From Pedobacter sp. ISL-64 (GTDB lineage Bacteria; Bacteroidota; Bacteroidia; Sphingobacteriales; Sphingobacteriaceae): DNA of 64,000 nucleotides. Below, in pieces: positions 34,870 through 43,607 of this stretch. The translations under genes were made by a program, and so were the position numbers. The stretch lies in the NCBI RefSeq assembly GCF_018613605.1, contig NZ_JAGGPU010000005.1:1-64000 (forward strand), written 5' to 3'. Position 1 is the first letter of the stretch. Every line of letters begins with the position of its first letter. A model generated the notes under the pieces. It had not been told where the DNA came from. It saw only the letters and a list, made by a program, of their open reading frames with translations, and did no database searches.

Positions 34870-35765
34870 TGGGTAATGGTTAAATCTATTTCTTTTACAA
34901 CTGTAAGTGATCGTTCTACATTGGCATTGGTTGCCACAAACGACACTTTATATACGCCAGCTTTAGTATAAACCCTGGTATAATCTGTTATTTTCTGGGA
35001 AATATTCTTAATAGGTTCCCCTACATCTGGCAAAATACTATTAGGGTTGAACTGTTTGGTTACTACCCAGTCATCATCAAGATCGGTACTGTTCCTCACA
35101 GTAAGCAACTGTGCTGAACTGATACTCCAATTGGTTGCAGGACCACTAAAATTAAAAGCAGTCCAGCCCGCGGTAGCCATAGTGGCCAGTACCGTTTCTT
35201 CTCCCTGCTGATTGGTGCTTTTAAGGTCGAAAGAACGGACTACCCAACGGTTTTGCTGTGCTTCTGGTTTTATAACAGTGGTCTTATAAACCAAAGCCAG
35301 CGCCATATTTTTATTACGCGCGGCAAAAGTGTTCAGGCTGATATTTCCTGAAGGGGTCTGATCCAGGCCGGCAGATAATACTGCTTTATCTGTAATATCT
35401 TCCCAGGTGGCGGCCTTTACATTTGTAGCATCATATATTCCGTTGAAATTGGTAGATACGTACAATTTTATCACCGATTGATCGATGGGCATTAAGCCGA
35501 ACTGGGCATAAGTTTTAAAATTGAGGGAAACCGCATTTCCTTCCACGATCGTTCTTTTCCGGTATTCATATTTGCGTCCGGCTTCTCCCGACCAAAATAC
35601 AATGTTCTCCGGTTTACCATTAATTATAAACCTAACGGGTTCCCCAACTTTATAACTGTTTTTTTCCAACTCAACAGAAAAATCCTCCTGCGGAGCCAGC
35701 TCATAGGTTTTCTGGCAGGAAGCCAGGGAAAATAATATAACAGATGCAATTAATAGCTTATTCAT
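34866..35765 (-). CDS. DUF5017-type surface lipoprotein (SusE/F position)
   Basis: 299 residues starting at the ATG at 35765, giving the lipoprotein signal MNKLLIASVILFSLASCQ with Cys17. An upstream in-frame ATG at 35789 would bury this signal. The N-terminal PKD/Ig-like part (VELEKNSYKVGEPVRFIINGKPENIVFWSGEAGRKYEY) and the WEDITDKAVLSAG and WTAFNFSGP blocks match DUF5017 proteins that follow SusD in many PULs. It probably binds glycan on the cell surface beside SusCD. 17 bp after the SusD stop; overlaps the next gene by 4 bases. Confidence 0.75.
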   Translation of the reverse strand: MNKLLIASVILFSLASCQKTYELAPQEDFSVELEKNSYKVGEPVRFIINGKPENIVFWSGEAGRKYEYRKRTIVEGNAVSLNFKTYAQFGLMPIDQSVIKLYVSTNFNGIYDATNVKAATWEDITDKAVLSAGLDQTPSGNISLNTFAARNKNMALALVYKTTVIKPEAQQNRWVVRSFDLKSTNQQGEETVLATMATAGWTAFNFSGPATNWSISSAQLLTVRNSTDLDDDWVVTKQFNPNSILPDVGEPIKNISQKITDYTRVYTKAGVYKVSFVATNANVERSLTVVKEIDLTITQ

Positions 35766-35782
35766 CTTATACAATTTTGTAG

Positions 35783-37354
35783 TTACCATCCTGTATTTTG
35801 TTTAATATTAGGGTTAACGGCCAGTTCGCTGTTCGGGATGGGGAATAAAACTGCACGATCTGTTACGCGTTGTGCCTGTGCAACAGCTGCGTCTTTTAAA
35901 GCAGTTGGCATGTTGGTTTGGTATTCTCTTGCCTGTGTTTGCATTACGGATGGATAAATACCCCATCGTACAAGATCATGCTTCCGGATGCCCTCGAAAG
36001 CAAGCTCACGTAACCGCTCATTTCTGATCAGATCAAGGAAGTCTTGCTGAGACAAATTAGCGGCAGCATCGGCCGCTACATCAGGGATAAGTACATCTTT
36101 TCCATAGCCCCTTCGCCTCACCATATTTATCGCTTTATACGCATTTGCAGAGGGCCCGTTATTGGTATAATTATCAGCTTCTGCAAACATCAGCAATACA
36201 TCAGCATACCTTAACAGCGGCCAGTTTGTACCAGTATAGTTTTGATTTCTTGGTAAAAGGAGTTCATACTCGCGCCTCCATTTCCCATTACTACGGTCGT
36301 ATACCTGATCTGCTGCCCAATTGGTCCGTACAGCCGTTTGTCCGCTTGTCACATACCGGTAAGGAGCAACTGTCCAGTCCCTTCTCTGATCGCCATTCGC
36401 ATAAGCATTGTAAAGCTTCGCCGTAGCATGAACATAATCATAACCATACCCCATTTCAATATTTCCACAGGTAATGCCGTTATAACTGCCAATCATGCCG
36501 CCCTCTTGTATTTCGCCCTGGTTTACTCCTTTAAATTCTACTTCCCACATACTTTCCTTTGTATCGAAAATCTCCTGAACATGGTTAATATAGATTTGTT
36601 TAAAATCGGGATTAAGGCTGTGCAATCCTGACAGCATTACTTTTTCTGCATAAGTTCTGGCATCAGCATATTTTGCAACATCATTTAGCGGGGAGCCTGC
36701 CATGGTCAGATATACCCTCGCGAGTATACCCTGTACAGTAGTTTTTGTAATACGTGTATTATAGCCATAATCAGAAACGGATTTCACCAGGCCTTCTGCC
36801 TGTTTCATATCAGTAACGATACGTTCGTAAAGGTCCTTTAACGGAGTACCAGGAAGAGGTGGTTCTTCAGGTGATTTACTCGATTGAAGCTTTAAAGGCA
36901 CACCTCCAAACCCATCCGCTAGCAGAAAATAATAGTAAGCCCTTAAAAATAGCGCCTGCCCTTTTATTTCGTTGCGTTTTTCAGCAGTCACCTTATCGGC
37001 CTTATCTATGTTTTCGAGTAACATGTTTGCTCGCTCAATACCCGTGTAAAGCGTTTCCCAATGTCTGTTTAATTCCAGGGTCGAAGCATCTACAATATTG
37101 GCATTCATTCCCGATGTCTGGTTTTTCATGAAAAATTCGTCACTAAAAACCATATAGCAAGACATACCTTGTGAATAAACCCTGTTATCACCCAAACGGT
37201 CGTATACTCCGGCCAATGCAGATTGCAGTTCACTTTCTGTATTGTAATAATTTACTGGCGATACAAAATCCTGTGGGGTTGTATCCAGGATCTTTGAACA
37301 TGAGCTAACAACCAGTGCCAGCATCATCGCGATATATAATAAAGTTGTTTTCAT
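35783..37354 (-). CDS. SusD/RagB-family glycan-binding lipoprotein (first pair)
   Basis: 523 residues from the ATG at 37354 (MKTTLLYIAMMLALVVSSCSK, lipoprotein Cys19); a start four codons upstream is possible. The family blocks are visible: LDTTPQDFVSPVNYYNTESELQSALAGVYDRL, GQALFLRAYYYFLLADGFGGVPL, TKTTVQGILARVYLTMAG, LLRYADVLLMFAEADNYTNNGPSANAYKAINMVRRRGYG and FLDLIRNERLRELAFEGIRKHDLVRWG. It caps the SusC barrel at the outer surface and captures oligosaccharide. The specificity cannot be told from sequence. Confidence 0.93.
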   Translation of the reverse strand: MKTTLLYIAMMLALVVSSCSKILDTTPQDFVSPVNYYNTESELQSALAGVYDRLGDNRVYSQGMSCYMVFSDEFFMKNQTSGMNANIVDASTLELNRHWETLYTGIERANMLLENIDKADKVTAEKRNEIKGQALFLRAYYYFLLADGFGGVPLKLQSSKSPEEPPLPGTPLKDLYERIVTDMKQAEGLVKSVSDYGYNTRITKTTVQGILARVYLTMAGSPLNDVAKYADARTYAEKVMLSGLHSLNPDFKQIYINHVQEIFDTKESMWEVEFKGVNQGEIQEGGMIGSYNGITCGNIEMGYGYDYVHATAKLYNAYANGDQRRDWTVAPYRYVTSGQTAVRTNWAADQVYDRSNGKWRREYELLLPRNQNYTGTNWPLLRYADVLLMFAEADNYTNNGPSANAYKAINMVRRRGYGKDVLIPDVAADAAANLSQQDFLDLIRNERLRELAFEGIRKHDLVRWGIYPSVMQTQAREYQTNMPTALKDAAVAQAQRVTDRAVLFPIPNSELAVNPNIKQNTGW

Positions 37355-37372
37355 TTGTAAAAACATTTATCG

Positions 37373-40300
37373 TTAAAAAGTTAGGTTCATACCAAAGGTG
37401 ATGGTGCGCGCCCTTGGATATGGGCTCCAGTCGAAACCCGGTGTAAGTGCAGAATGGCGCACTGAAACTTCGGGGTCCAAACCGGAATAGTTGGTCCAGG
37501 TTATTAGGTTTTGTGCCGAAACATTAAAGCGGGCTGATTGTATTTTAAGCTTTTTCGTTACCGCAGAAGAAAGGTTATAGCCCAACGAGACCGTCTTTAA
37601 CCGTAGGAAGGAGCCATCTTCTATATTCCTGTCGGAGAACACATTAGGACCATAACCACCGGCTACAGGCAAATCGCTGTTCTGATTTTCCAGAGACCAC
37701 CTGTTCTCGTAGGTTTTAAACATATTCAGACTTGGCCTGGCTTCTGCGCCTTCAAATACAATCCGGTTCGCATTTAGAATGTCATTTCCGTAAGACCATT
37801 GTAAGAAAACATTAAGGTCAAACGGTCCATAAGTGAAATTATTGGAAAAGCCTCCAATGTGTTTCGGATTAGGATTACCAACAATCGTCTGATCATTTGC
37901 ATCTACCACCCCATCTCCGTTAATGTCTTTGTATTTAATGAAGCCAGGCTTAATGAGCGAGCGGGCGCTTCCATTATTCGGTACGTCAGGTCTCAGCTCA
38001 TAGCTACCGTTAGACAATACATTGAAATCACTTAAAGGATACACGCCATCAAAAACATAGCCGTAGAACAAGGCCACAGGCCGTCCTGGTAGGGCTATAT
38101 AAGGTAAAGAGTTATTGAAATTTGCGTTCCAGTTCGAAACACGTGTAATCAAACTAGGCTGATCACCATTCAATTCTTCAATCTTATTGGTATTAAAGGC
38201 AATGTTAAAATTGGACGTCCAGCTAAATTTCTTTGTACTCACATTTATTGTATTTAAGGTAAACTCCAAGCCCCTATTTACCACAACGCCAATATTTTTA
38301 AATGCGGTAAGATACCCCGTTGAAGTAGGTAATGAAGCATTCAGCAATAAGTCTGTAGTTCTTTTATAATAATAATCGGTAGTTAAACTGATGCGCTGCT
38401 TAAAGAAACTTAAGTCTATTCCAAGGTCAAGGTTTCCGGTCCGCTCCCATTTAAGGTTCTCATTTCCCAGCCCAACAGGTACAGTTCCTTTAATATATTG
38501 TCCGTTAAAATAATAGCCACTTCTGGTATTTCCAGTGTTGGCGCCTACTTCCTGATCCAAAATACTCAGGTACGCAAAGTCTGATACGCGGTTGTTTCCG
38601 GTAATTCCGTAAGAAGCCCTTAGTTTTGCAGAAGAAATGGCTTTAACAGATTTCAGGAAATTTTCTTCCCCAATATTCCAGGCAAAGGCCCCGGAAGGGA
38701 AATAACCCACTCTGTTATCACGGGCAAATTTTGAAGATCCATCACTACGGATAGAAGCCGTGAACAGGTAGCGGGAGTTAAACGTATAGTTCACACGCCC
38801 CAGGAAGGACACCAGCGTTGAATAACTACCTGAAGTTGTTTTTACCAAGACCGTACCCTGGTCAAGCCCCCTGACACCCAGTGACTCATTTGGCAATAAA
38901 ATAGATACAAATCCATCCCCCTCCATACTATTTCGCTGCATGGTAAATCCAGCCACTGCATCTAAACGGTGCTTCTTGTTAAATGTCCTGTTAAATGTGA
39001 GCAGGTTCTCGTTCAGCAAACTGCGGATATTTTGATTTTCGAGGGAACCATTAATGCCGTAGCTTTGCCCATAAACGGTCCGCGGATTTCCGGCTGCCGT
39101 ATTAGCGTTGTTAAAGCGCTCAAAAACCAAACGGGTATCCGTCATCCCGCCACTCACCTTGAACTTAAAATATTTCAGGAAAGCATACTCCGCAAAAGCA
39201 TTGGCAGTAAGTGATTTGTTAAAAGCATACTGGTATAAGTTGTTGGAGTTTACTACTGGATTTATCCTTAAATCTGTATTGCCCGCCACATCGTCGTCAA
39301 AAGGCTGATCAAGGAAATTTTCATCATCTGCATTGCCTGTAACAGGCCTGTATCCCCAGGTACTGTACATCAAATATGAGCTGGCGTTTCCGGCCGAGCT
39401 GCTGTTTAGGTTATCACTCGTTAGATTTGCTATCTGACCTTTTTTGATTCCGTATGTATAATTGGTATTAATGCCAATTCTCATATTTTTCCCTAAACGC
39501 TGGTCGATCTGAAAGCGTCCCTGGTATCTCTTATATCCACCATTAATCACAATTCCGTTCTGATCTAAATAAGAACTGCTTATCGAATATTTTGTTGCCG
39601 CAGTGCCACCCCTCATAGAGAAGCTATGATTTTGCATAAATGCATTCTGCAATACATTATCCTGCCAGTTTATCCCGCGCTCATTGCGGTACGCATCTAA
39701 AGTTTTGCCGTCTTTAAGATACAAAGCGGTAGCCGAAGTCTTATTCAAGTCCAGCTGGTATTTCACAAACTCATAAGGGCTCATCACTTCTATCTGCTTT
39801 GACGGATACTGATAGCCCAGCCAATTGTTATAGTTAACTACCGGCGCGCCTACCTTACCTTCCTTGGTCTTGATTATGATCACCCCATTGGCTCCTCTCG
39901 CCCCATAAATTGCGGTAGAAGATGCGTCTTTCAATATATCAATTGATTCAATATCATCCGGATTAATGGTATTGTTGTCGGGATTTTCCAAAGGAAAGCC
40001 ATCAATCACATAAAGGGGTGAGTTAGACTGGGTAATGGAATTTCCTCCGCGAATAGTGATGTTGCTAATACTGCCTGGCTGCCCATCACCAGAACCGACC
40101 TGCACCCCTGCCACCCTTCCTGCCAAAGCATCTTCAAAGGAAACCACTGGTGCCTTTTCCATATCTTTCATCACTACAGAACCAACCGAACCAGTAAGGT
40201 CCTTTCGTTTTACCTGGCCATAACCAACAATTACCACGTCATCTAAAGCAGTGTTGTTAGGTACCAGCTGAATTTTATACTGATTTTGACTGGTGATAAC

Positions 40301-40558
40301 CACAGTTTTGCTGATATAGCCAACCATGGAGACCACCAATAGTTCACTTTCCTTTGTATTAGAAAGGCTAAAGCGGCCCTGATCATCTGTTACACGGGAA
40401 ACTGTTTTCCCCTGGATGACTACTTTTGCACCCGGCAAGGGTTTCCCGGTTTCTTCTGTAACAGTTCCGGTAATGGTTTTTACCGCTTGTGCCAGACAGG
40501 AAAGCGGAACACCCAGAACCAATAGCACCGTTAAGAGTAAGTTTGGTTTCATATTCAT
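37373..40558 (-). CDS. SusC/RagA-family TonB-dependent transporter (first pair)
   Basis: 1061 residues. Signal peptide (to about 24), carboxypeptidase-regulatory-like domain (about 27-105, ITGTVTEETGKPLPGAKVVI), plug with DVVIVGYGQVKRKDLTGSV and the SusC signature NITIRGGNSI...PLYVIDGFPL, then a 22-strand outer-membrane barrel ending ITFGMNLTF with terminal Phe. It imports oligosaccharides with TonB-ExbBD energy. It is the first gene of the seven-gene operon; a good promoter and a tandem operator lie 160-220 bp upstream. Confidence 0.95.
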   Translation of the reverse strand: MNMKPNLLLTVLLVLGVPLSCLAQAVKTITGTVTEETGKPLPGAKVVIQGKTVSRVTDDQGRFSLSNTKESELLVVSMVGYISKTVVITSQNQYKIQLVPNNTALDDVVIVGYGQVKRKDLTGSVGSVVMKDMEKAPVVSFEDALAGRVAGVQVGSGDGQPGSISNITIRGGNSITQSNSPLYVIDGFPLENPDNNTINPDDIESIDILKDASSTAIYGARGANGVIIIKTKEGKVGAPVVNYNNWLGYQYPSKQIEVMSPYEFVKYQLDLNKTSATALYLKDGKTLDAYRNERGINWQDNVLQNAFMQNHSFSMRGGTAATKYSISSSYLDQNGIVINGGYKRYQGRFQIDQRLGKNMRIGINTNYTYGIKKGQIANLTSDNLNSSSAGNASSYLMYSTWGYRPVTGNADDENFLDQPFDDDVAGNTDLRINPVVNSNNLYQYAFNKSLTANAFAEYAFLKYFKFKVSGGMTDTRLVFERFNNANTAAGNPRTVYGQSYGINGSLENQNIRSLLNENLLTFNRTFNKKHRLDAVAGFTMQRNSMEGDGFVSILLPNESLGVRGLDQGTVLVKTTSGSYSTLVSFLGRVNYTFNSRYLFTASIRSDGSSKFARDNRVGYFPSGAFAWNIGEENFLKSVKAISSAKLRASYGITGNNRVSDFAYLSILDQEVGANTGNTRSGYYFNGQYIKGTVPVGLGNENLKWERTGNLDLGIDLSFFKQRISLTTDYYYKRTTDLLLNASLPTSTGYLTAFKNIGVVVNRGLEFTLNTINVSTKKFSWTSNFNIAFNTNKIEELNGDQPSLITRVSNWNANFNNSLPYIALPGRPVALFYGYVFDGVYPLSDFNVLSNGSYELRPDVPNNGSARSLIKPGFIKYKDINGDGVVDANDQTIVGNPNPKHIGGFSNNFTYGPFDLNVFLQWSYGNDILNANRIVFEGAEARPSLNMFKTYENRWSLENQNSDLPVAGGYGPNVFSDRNIEDGSFLRLKTVSLGYNLSSAVTKKLKIQSARFNVSAQNLITWTNYSGLDPEVSVRHSALTPGFDWSPYPRARTITFGMNLTF

Positions 40559-40719
40559 TATTTATATTTGGTTGTATTGTTACGACAGACATCTACATAT
40601 CTGCAGTACACTTAAATGACTTGTTAAAGCATTTAAAACCTCATCCAGATTCCCAGAATAGCAATTAGAGCAGTATAACAATAATTACTACGCACATCAT
40701 CAAATGCGCACAACATTAG

Positions 40720-40739
40720 TCTGGTCTGGACTGGACTGG
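40720..40739. promoter_or_regulatory. Tandem pentamer, candidate GntR operator
   Basis: Four head-to-tail pentamers read TCTGG-TCTGG-ACTGG-ACTGG. They lie immediately downstream of the -7 box of the SusC promoter, where a bound repressor would block early elongation. A related GGCTGGTTTGG is at 40844-40854 at the regulator's own promoter. Binding by the adjacent GntR protein is inference. Confidence 0.45.
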
Positions 40740-40747
40740 TTAGTAAA

Positions 40748-40778
40748 CAAATATAATATATTTTATTTCTTTACAAAA
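40748..40778 (-). promoter_or_regulatory. Promoter of the 16-kb SusCD operon
   Basis: On the minus strand a TTTTG at 40778-40774 is followed after 18 bp by TATATTTG at 40755-40748. This matches the Bacteroidota primary-sigma consensus TTTG-N19-TAnnTTTG with one base shorter spacing. Confidence 0.65.
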
Positions 40779-40849
40779 GATAAAAAAATAAAAAAAAGCT
40801 CCTTGCACTCAAAATGGAGAGATTATTAAATAATTGTTAGGTGGGCTGG

Positions 40850-40880
40850 TTTGGTTTGTATGGTGTATTAATTACATTTG
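40850..40880 (+). promoter_or_regulatory. Promoter of the GntR regulator gene
   Basis: TTTG at 40850-40853, then 19 bp, then TACATTTG at 40873-40880: a perfect Bacteroidota promoter. The start codon at 40897 is only about 10 bases beyond the expected transcription start, a very short leader. Confidence 0.7.
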
Positions 40881-40896
40881 CCTAAATAATATACCT

Positions 40897-41913
40897 ATGA
40901 CCTCTGAAAACACACTCCAGAAAGGCAATCAAGGCAAAATGAAATATCAGCAGCTTGCCGATCACATTATGTCACTGATTGAAATTGATCAGCTACGTAT
41001 TGGAGATCAGCTGCCTTCTCTTAAGCAGCTGCAGTTGCAATTAAAAATGAGTAAGGAAACTTTACTCAAAGGCCTGAATGAGCTTGTTGAAAAAGGTATC
41101 GTGGAATCTGTATACAGGAAAGGATATTACGTACGTAAAAAGGCCATTCATCATTCCTTCCGCGTGTTTTTGTTACTTGACAAAATGAATATTCTGCGTG
41201 AACAGTTTTACAGGACGCTTTTTAATCAACTGGAAAACCGAGCCGATATAGATATCTACTTTCACCACCATAATTATCAGGTATTCGAAAAATTGATCAA
41301 AGAAAATCTGGGATCATATACACATTACGTCGTTGCAACTTTTTTAAAAGAAAATGTAGCCCCGCTCCTGAACCTGATTCCCGACAAGAAAAGAATAATT
41401 ATTGATTTAAACGAGCAGGGTTTATCAGGCAATTACAGTAGTATATACCAGGATTACGGCTATGACATTTATAATAGCCTTCATAAGCTACAGGCTGAGT
41501 TAAAAAAATACGATCGGCTGATCTTGGTTGCCCATCCCGAAGCGGTACATGCCAGGCTGGTAATTGAAGGTTTTTTACATTATTGCACTGAAACTGAGTA
41601 CCCTTACCTGATACAATCTGAGATTGATGAAAAGACTTTTCAAAAAGGGAATGCTTATGTAACCTTCAGCAGGTACGACACCGATGATGTCATGTTAATT
41701 AAGCTCGCCCGAAAAAAGAAACTTAAGTTAGGGAAGGATATAGGTCTCATCTCTTATAATGATACGCTTGTGAAAGAAGTGCTTGAAGATGGTATTACGG
41801 TCATCTCAACTGATTTTGAGGCAATGGGTAAGACAGTCGCACAAGCCATCCTGGATGAAAAAATCGTGATTACGAGAAACCCGACAAAAGTTATCAAAAG
41901 ACATTCGCTCTAA
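40897..41913 (+). CDS. GntR-family regulator with LacI-like sugar-binding domain
   Basis: 338 residues from the ATG at 40897 (MTSENTLQKG), chosen because the promoter lies directly upstream and the longer frame would start within it. N-terminal GntR winged helix at about 14-82 (KYQQLADHIMSLIEIDQLRIGDQLPSLKQLQLQLKMSKETLLKGLNELVEKGIVESVYRKGYYV). C-terminal periplasmic-binding-protein-like effector domain (about 88-338; DIGLISYND near the end). This hybrid architecture is used by Bacteroidota to sense sugars, AraR being the known example. Divergent from SusC, so it most likely controls the seven-gene operon and itself. Confidence 0.88.
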   Translation: MTSENTLQKGNQGKMKYQQLADHIMSLIEIDQLRIGDQLPSLKQLQLQLKMSKETLLKGLNELVEKGIVESVYRKGYYVRKKAIHHSFRVFLLLDKMNILREQFYRTLFNQLENRADIDIYFHHHNYQVFEKLIKENLGSYTHYVVATFLKENVAPLLNLIPDKKRIIIDLNEQGLSGNYSSIYQDYGYDIYNSLHKLQAELKKYDRLILVAHPEAVHARLVIEGFLHYCTETEYPYLIQSEIDEKTFQKGNAYVTFSRYDTDDVMLIKLARKKKLKLGKDIGLISYNDTLVKEVLEDGITVISTDFEAMGKTVAQAILDEKIVITRNPTKVIKRHSL

Positions 41914-41952
41914 AGAACCCGTTGATATCCAAAACATATTGAGGATATCAAC
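41914..41952. terminator. Hairpin and conserved 3' element between the GntR and SusD genes
   Basis: GTTGATATCC (41921-41930) and GGATATCAAC (41943-41952) form a perfect 10-bp stem around a 12-nt loop between convergent genes, so it can serve both directions. No T-run follows. Bases 41914-41934 repeat the element at 24578-24598 with 20 of 21 matches. Confidence 0.55.
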
Positions 41953-41967
41953 AGGCAGCAGATCTTC

Positions 41968-43590
41968 TTATTTAATCAGTTTATTGGCATCGGTTTCCGT
42001 TTTTGGGATGGGCCATAAATATCCTTTAGAGGCGTCAAAGGGCGTCCGCTGCAATGCCGTGGTCATCTCATATACAATTCCGGTAGATGCAAACCTGGTT
42101 AATTTAGCAGGGTTAAAGCCTTTTAAATCCTTATAGGCGTCCGTACCGTTCTCCCAACGCATGATATCAAAAATCCTCAATCCCTCAAATGCAAATTCTA
42201 CCCTTCGCTCGTGCCTGATCACATTTCTTAAAACTTGTTGAGAAAGACCTAAACCCTCGGCAGTTTCAACCTTTGGCATCATCACGCTGGTGCGCTGCCT
42301 CACCTGGTTGATCAGCGAGTAAACATAAGCCTCATCGTAACCTCCTTTTTCTACAAGTGCCTCAGCCTCCATCAGCAGCACATCGGCATACCTGATGATG
42401 ATGGGGTTTACCCCAGAAATACCCGAAACATTGTAATTGGTATAATCTACATACTTCCTCACCCTGAAACTGGTTAGATTGGCTGCTTTTTTATCAGTCG
42501 GGTAAAATACACCTGGTGCTTTGGTTGTCGCATTATACGAATCGATAGTATAGGGAACAACAATCGAGAAATGCATCCTTGGATCGCGGTTTTGAAACCT
42601 ATTGTCGTAACCCCCATTTAATACATAGGTTGAAGGGGCAACCAGATCAGAAGTTCTTACTGCGGGATTGTACAGTTTATTTGCCGGATTGGTAATTGAG
42701 AGGCCATTGGTAGAATAATACTGTTCATACAGATCGTGAGAAACCTGATAACCAGAGAACAGATAAAACCTATCGTACCATGAATTTGATAGTCCTTGCG
42801 GTAGCGCATTGGTTTGATATTGCATATCGAAAATTGTTTCCAGGTTACCAGCCTCCCCTTCGGGCAAGAACATTGTTTTATAATCGGGCATGATCTTATA
42901 GTAATTCAAAGCCTTAACTTTAACACAATAGGCTGCCGCCTCTTCATATCTTTTATTGTATAACAGTACCCTTGCTTTTATGGCCAGCGCAGCACCTTTT
43001 GTTGCACGCCCTTTTTCAGAAGCGGCATAGGATACGGGCAATAATGCAGCTGCATCTTCCAGATCTTTAAGCACAAGCTCAACAATTTCTGCATTAGAGC
43101 TCAGTGCCTTATTCGCCTCTTCCAGTCCTTCTGGTTTTAAACGCATGGGAACGCCTCCAAAAAAGAAAGACAGGTCGGCATAGGAGAGCGCACGCAAAAA
43201 TGTGGTTTCTCCTTTATATTGTTTGTATGCAGATTCGGTAAGTTTCACTTTATCGATATAGGCAAGTACGGTGTTTGCCCTCAATATCACCTTATAATCT
43301 CTCGACCATTTGTTAACGATGTAACTGGTTTCGTTGTTGTAAGTTCTGTTCCACATGTCCCTGTAATCAGGAAAATAGCCATTATCAACAATGAAGTCGG
43401 TATAGATAGGCTCGTTTTTATCGGAAACGTATGCCCTGTAGATTCCATTTACAGCCTCTCTGATATCGTTTTCAGTTTCAAAATTATCGGGAGCGAGAAA
43501 ATCGATCGGTTTACGGTCTAGAAATTCTTTGGTACAGCCGAAGAGCAGACAGGCCATACAGCTTAAAAGTATATATTTTATCGTTCTCAT
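41968..43590 (-). CDS. SusD/RagB-family glycan-binding lipoprotein (second pair)
   Basis: 540 residues, lipoprotein signal MRTIKYILLSCMACLLFGCTK (Cys19). Family blocks: FLDRKPIDFLAPDNFETENDIREAVNGIYRAY, YKGETTFLRALSYADLSFFFGGVPMRL, GRATKGAALAIKARVLLYNKRYEEAAAYCVKV, IIRYADVLLMEAEALVEKGGYDEAYVYSLINQVRQR and RHERRVEFAFEGLRIFDIMRWE. Partner of the SusC-like gene 17 bp upstream. It is clearly divergent from the first SusD, so a different ligand is expected. Last gene of the GH16-SusC-SusD unit. Confidence 0.93.
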   Translation of the reverse strand: MRTIKYILLSCMACLLFGCTKEFLDRKPIDFLAPDNFETENDIREAVNGIYRAYVSDKNEPIYTDFIVDNGYFPDYRDMWNRTYNNETSYIVNKWSRDYKVILRANTVLAYIDKVKLTESAYKQYKGETTFLRALSYADLSFFFGGVPMRLKPEGLEEANKALSSNAEIVELVLKDLEDAAALLPVSYAASEKGRATKGAALAIKARVLLYNKRYEEAAAYCVKVKALNYYKIMPDYKTMFLPEGEAGNLETIFDMQYQTNALPQGLSNSWYDRFYLFSGYQVSHDLYEQYYSTNGLSITNPANKLYNPAVRTSDLVAPSTYVLNGGYDNRFQNRDPRMHFSIVVPYTIDSYNATTKAPGVFYPTDKKAANLTSFRVRKYVDYTNYNVSGISGVNPIIIRYADVLLMEAEALVEKGGYDEAYVYSLINQVRQRTSVMMPKVETAEGLGLSQQVLRNVIRHERRVEFAFEGLRIFDIMRWENGTDAYKDLKGFNPAKLTRFASTGIVYEMTTALQRTPFDASKGYLWPIPKTETDANKLIK

Positions 43591-43607
43591 CTTTGTATGC
43601 TTTGAGG

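Larger units (their letters stand above)
40559..40896. other. Divergent regulatory region between SusC and the GntR gene
   Basis: This 338-bp gap is AT-rich and holds a promoter on each strand plus a tandem pentamer. The minus-strand promoter (40748-40778) leaves a leader of about 180 bases before SusC, much longer than the roughly 10-base leader of the regulator, so post-transcriptional control of the SusC mRNA is possible. I see no clear long hairpin or riboswitch in the leader. Confidence 0.5.
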
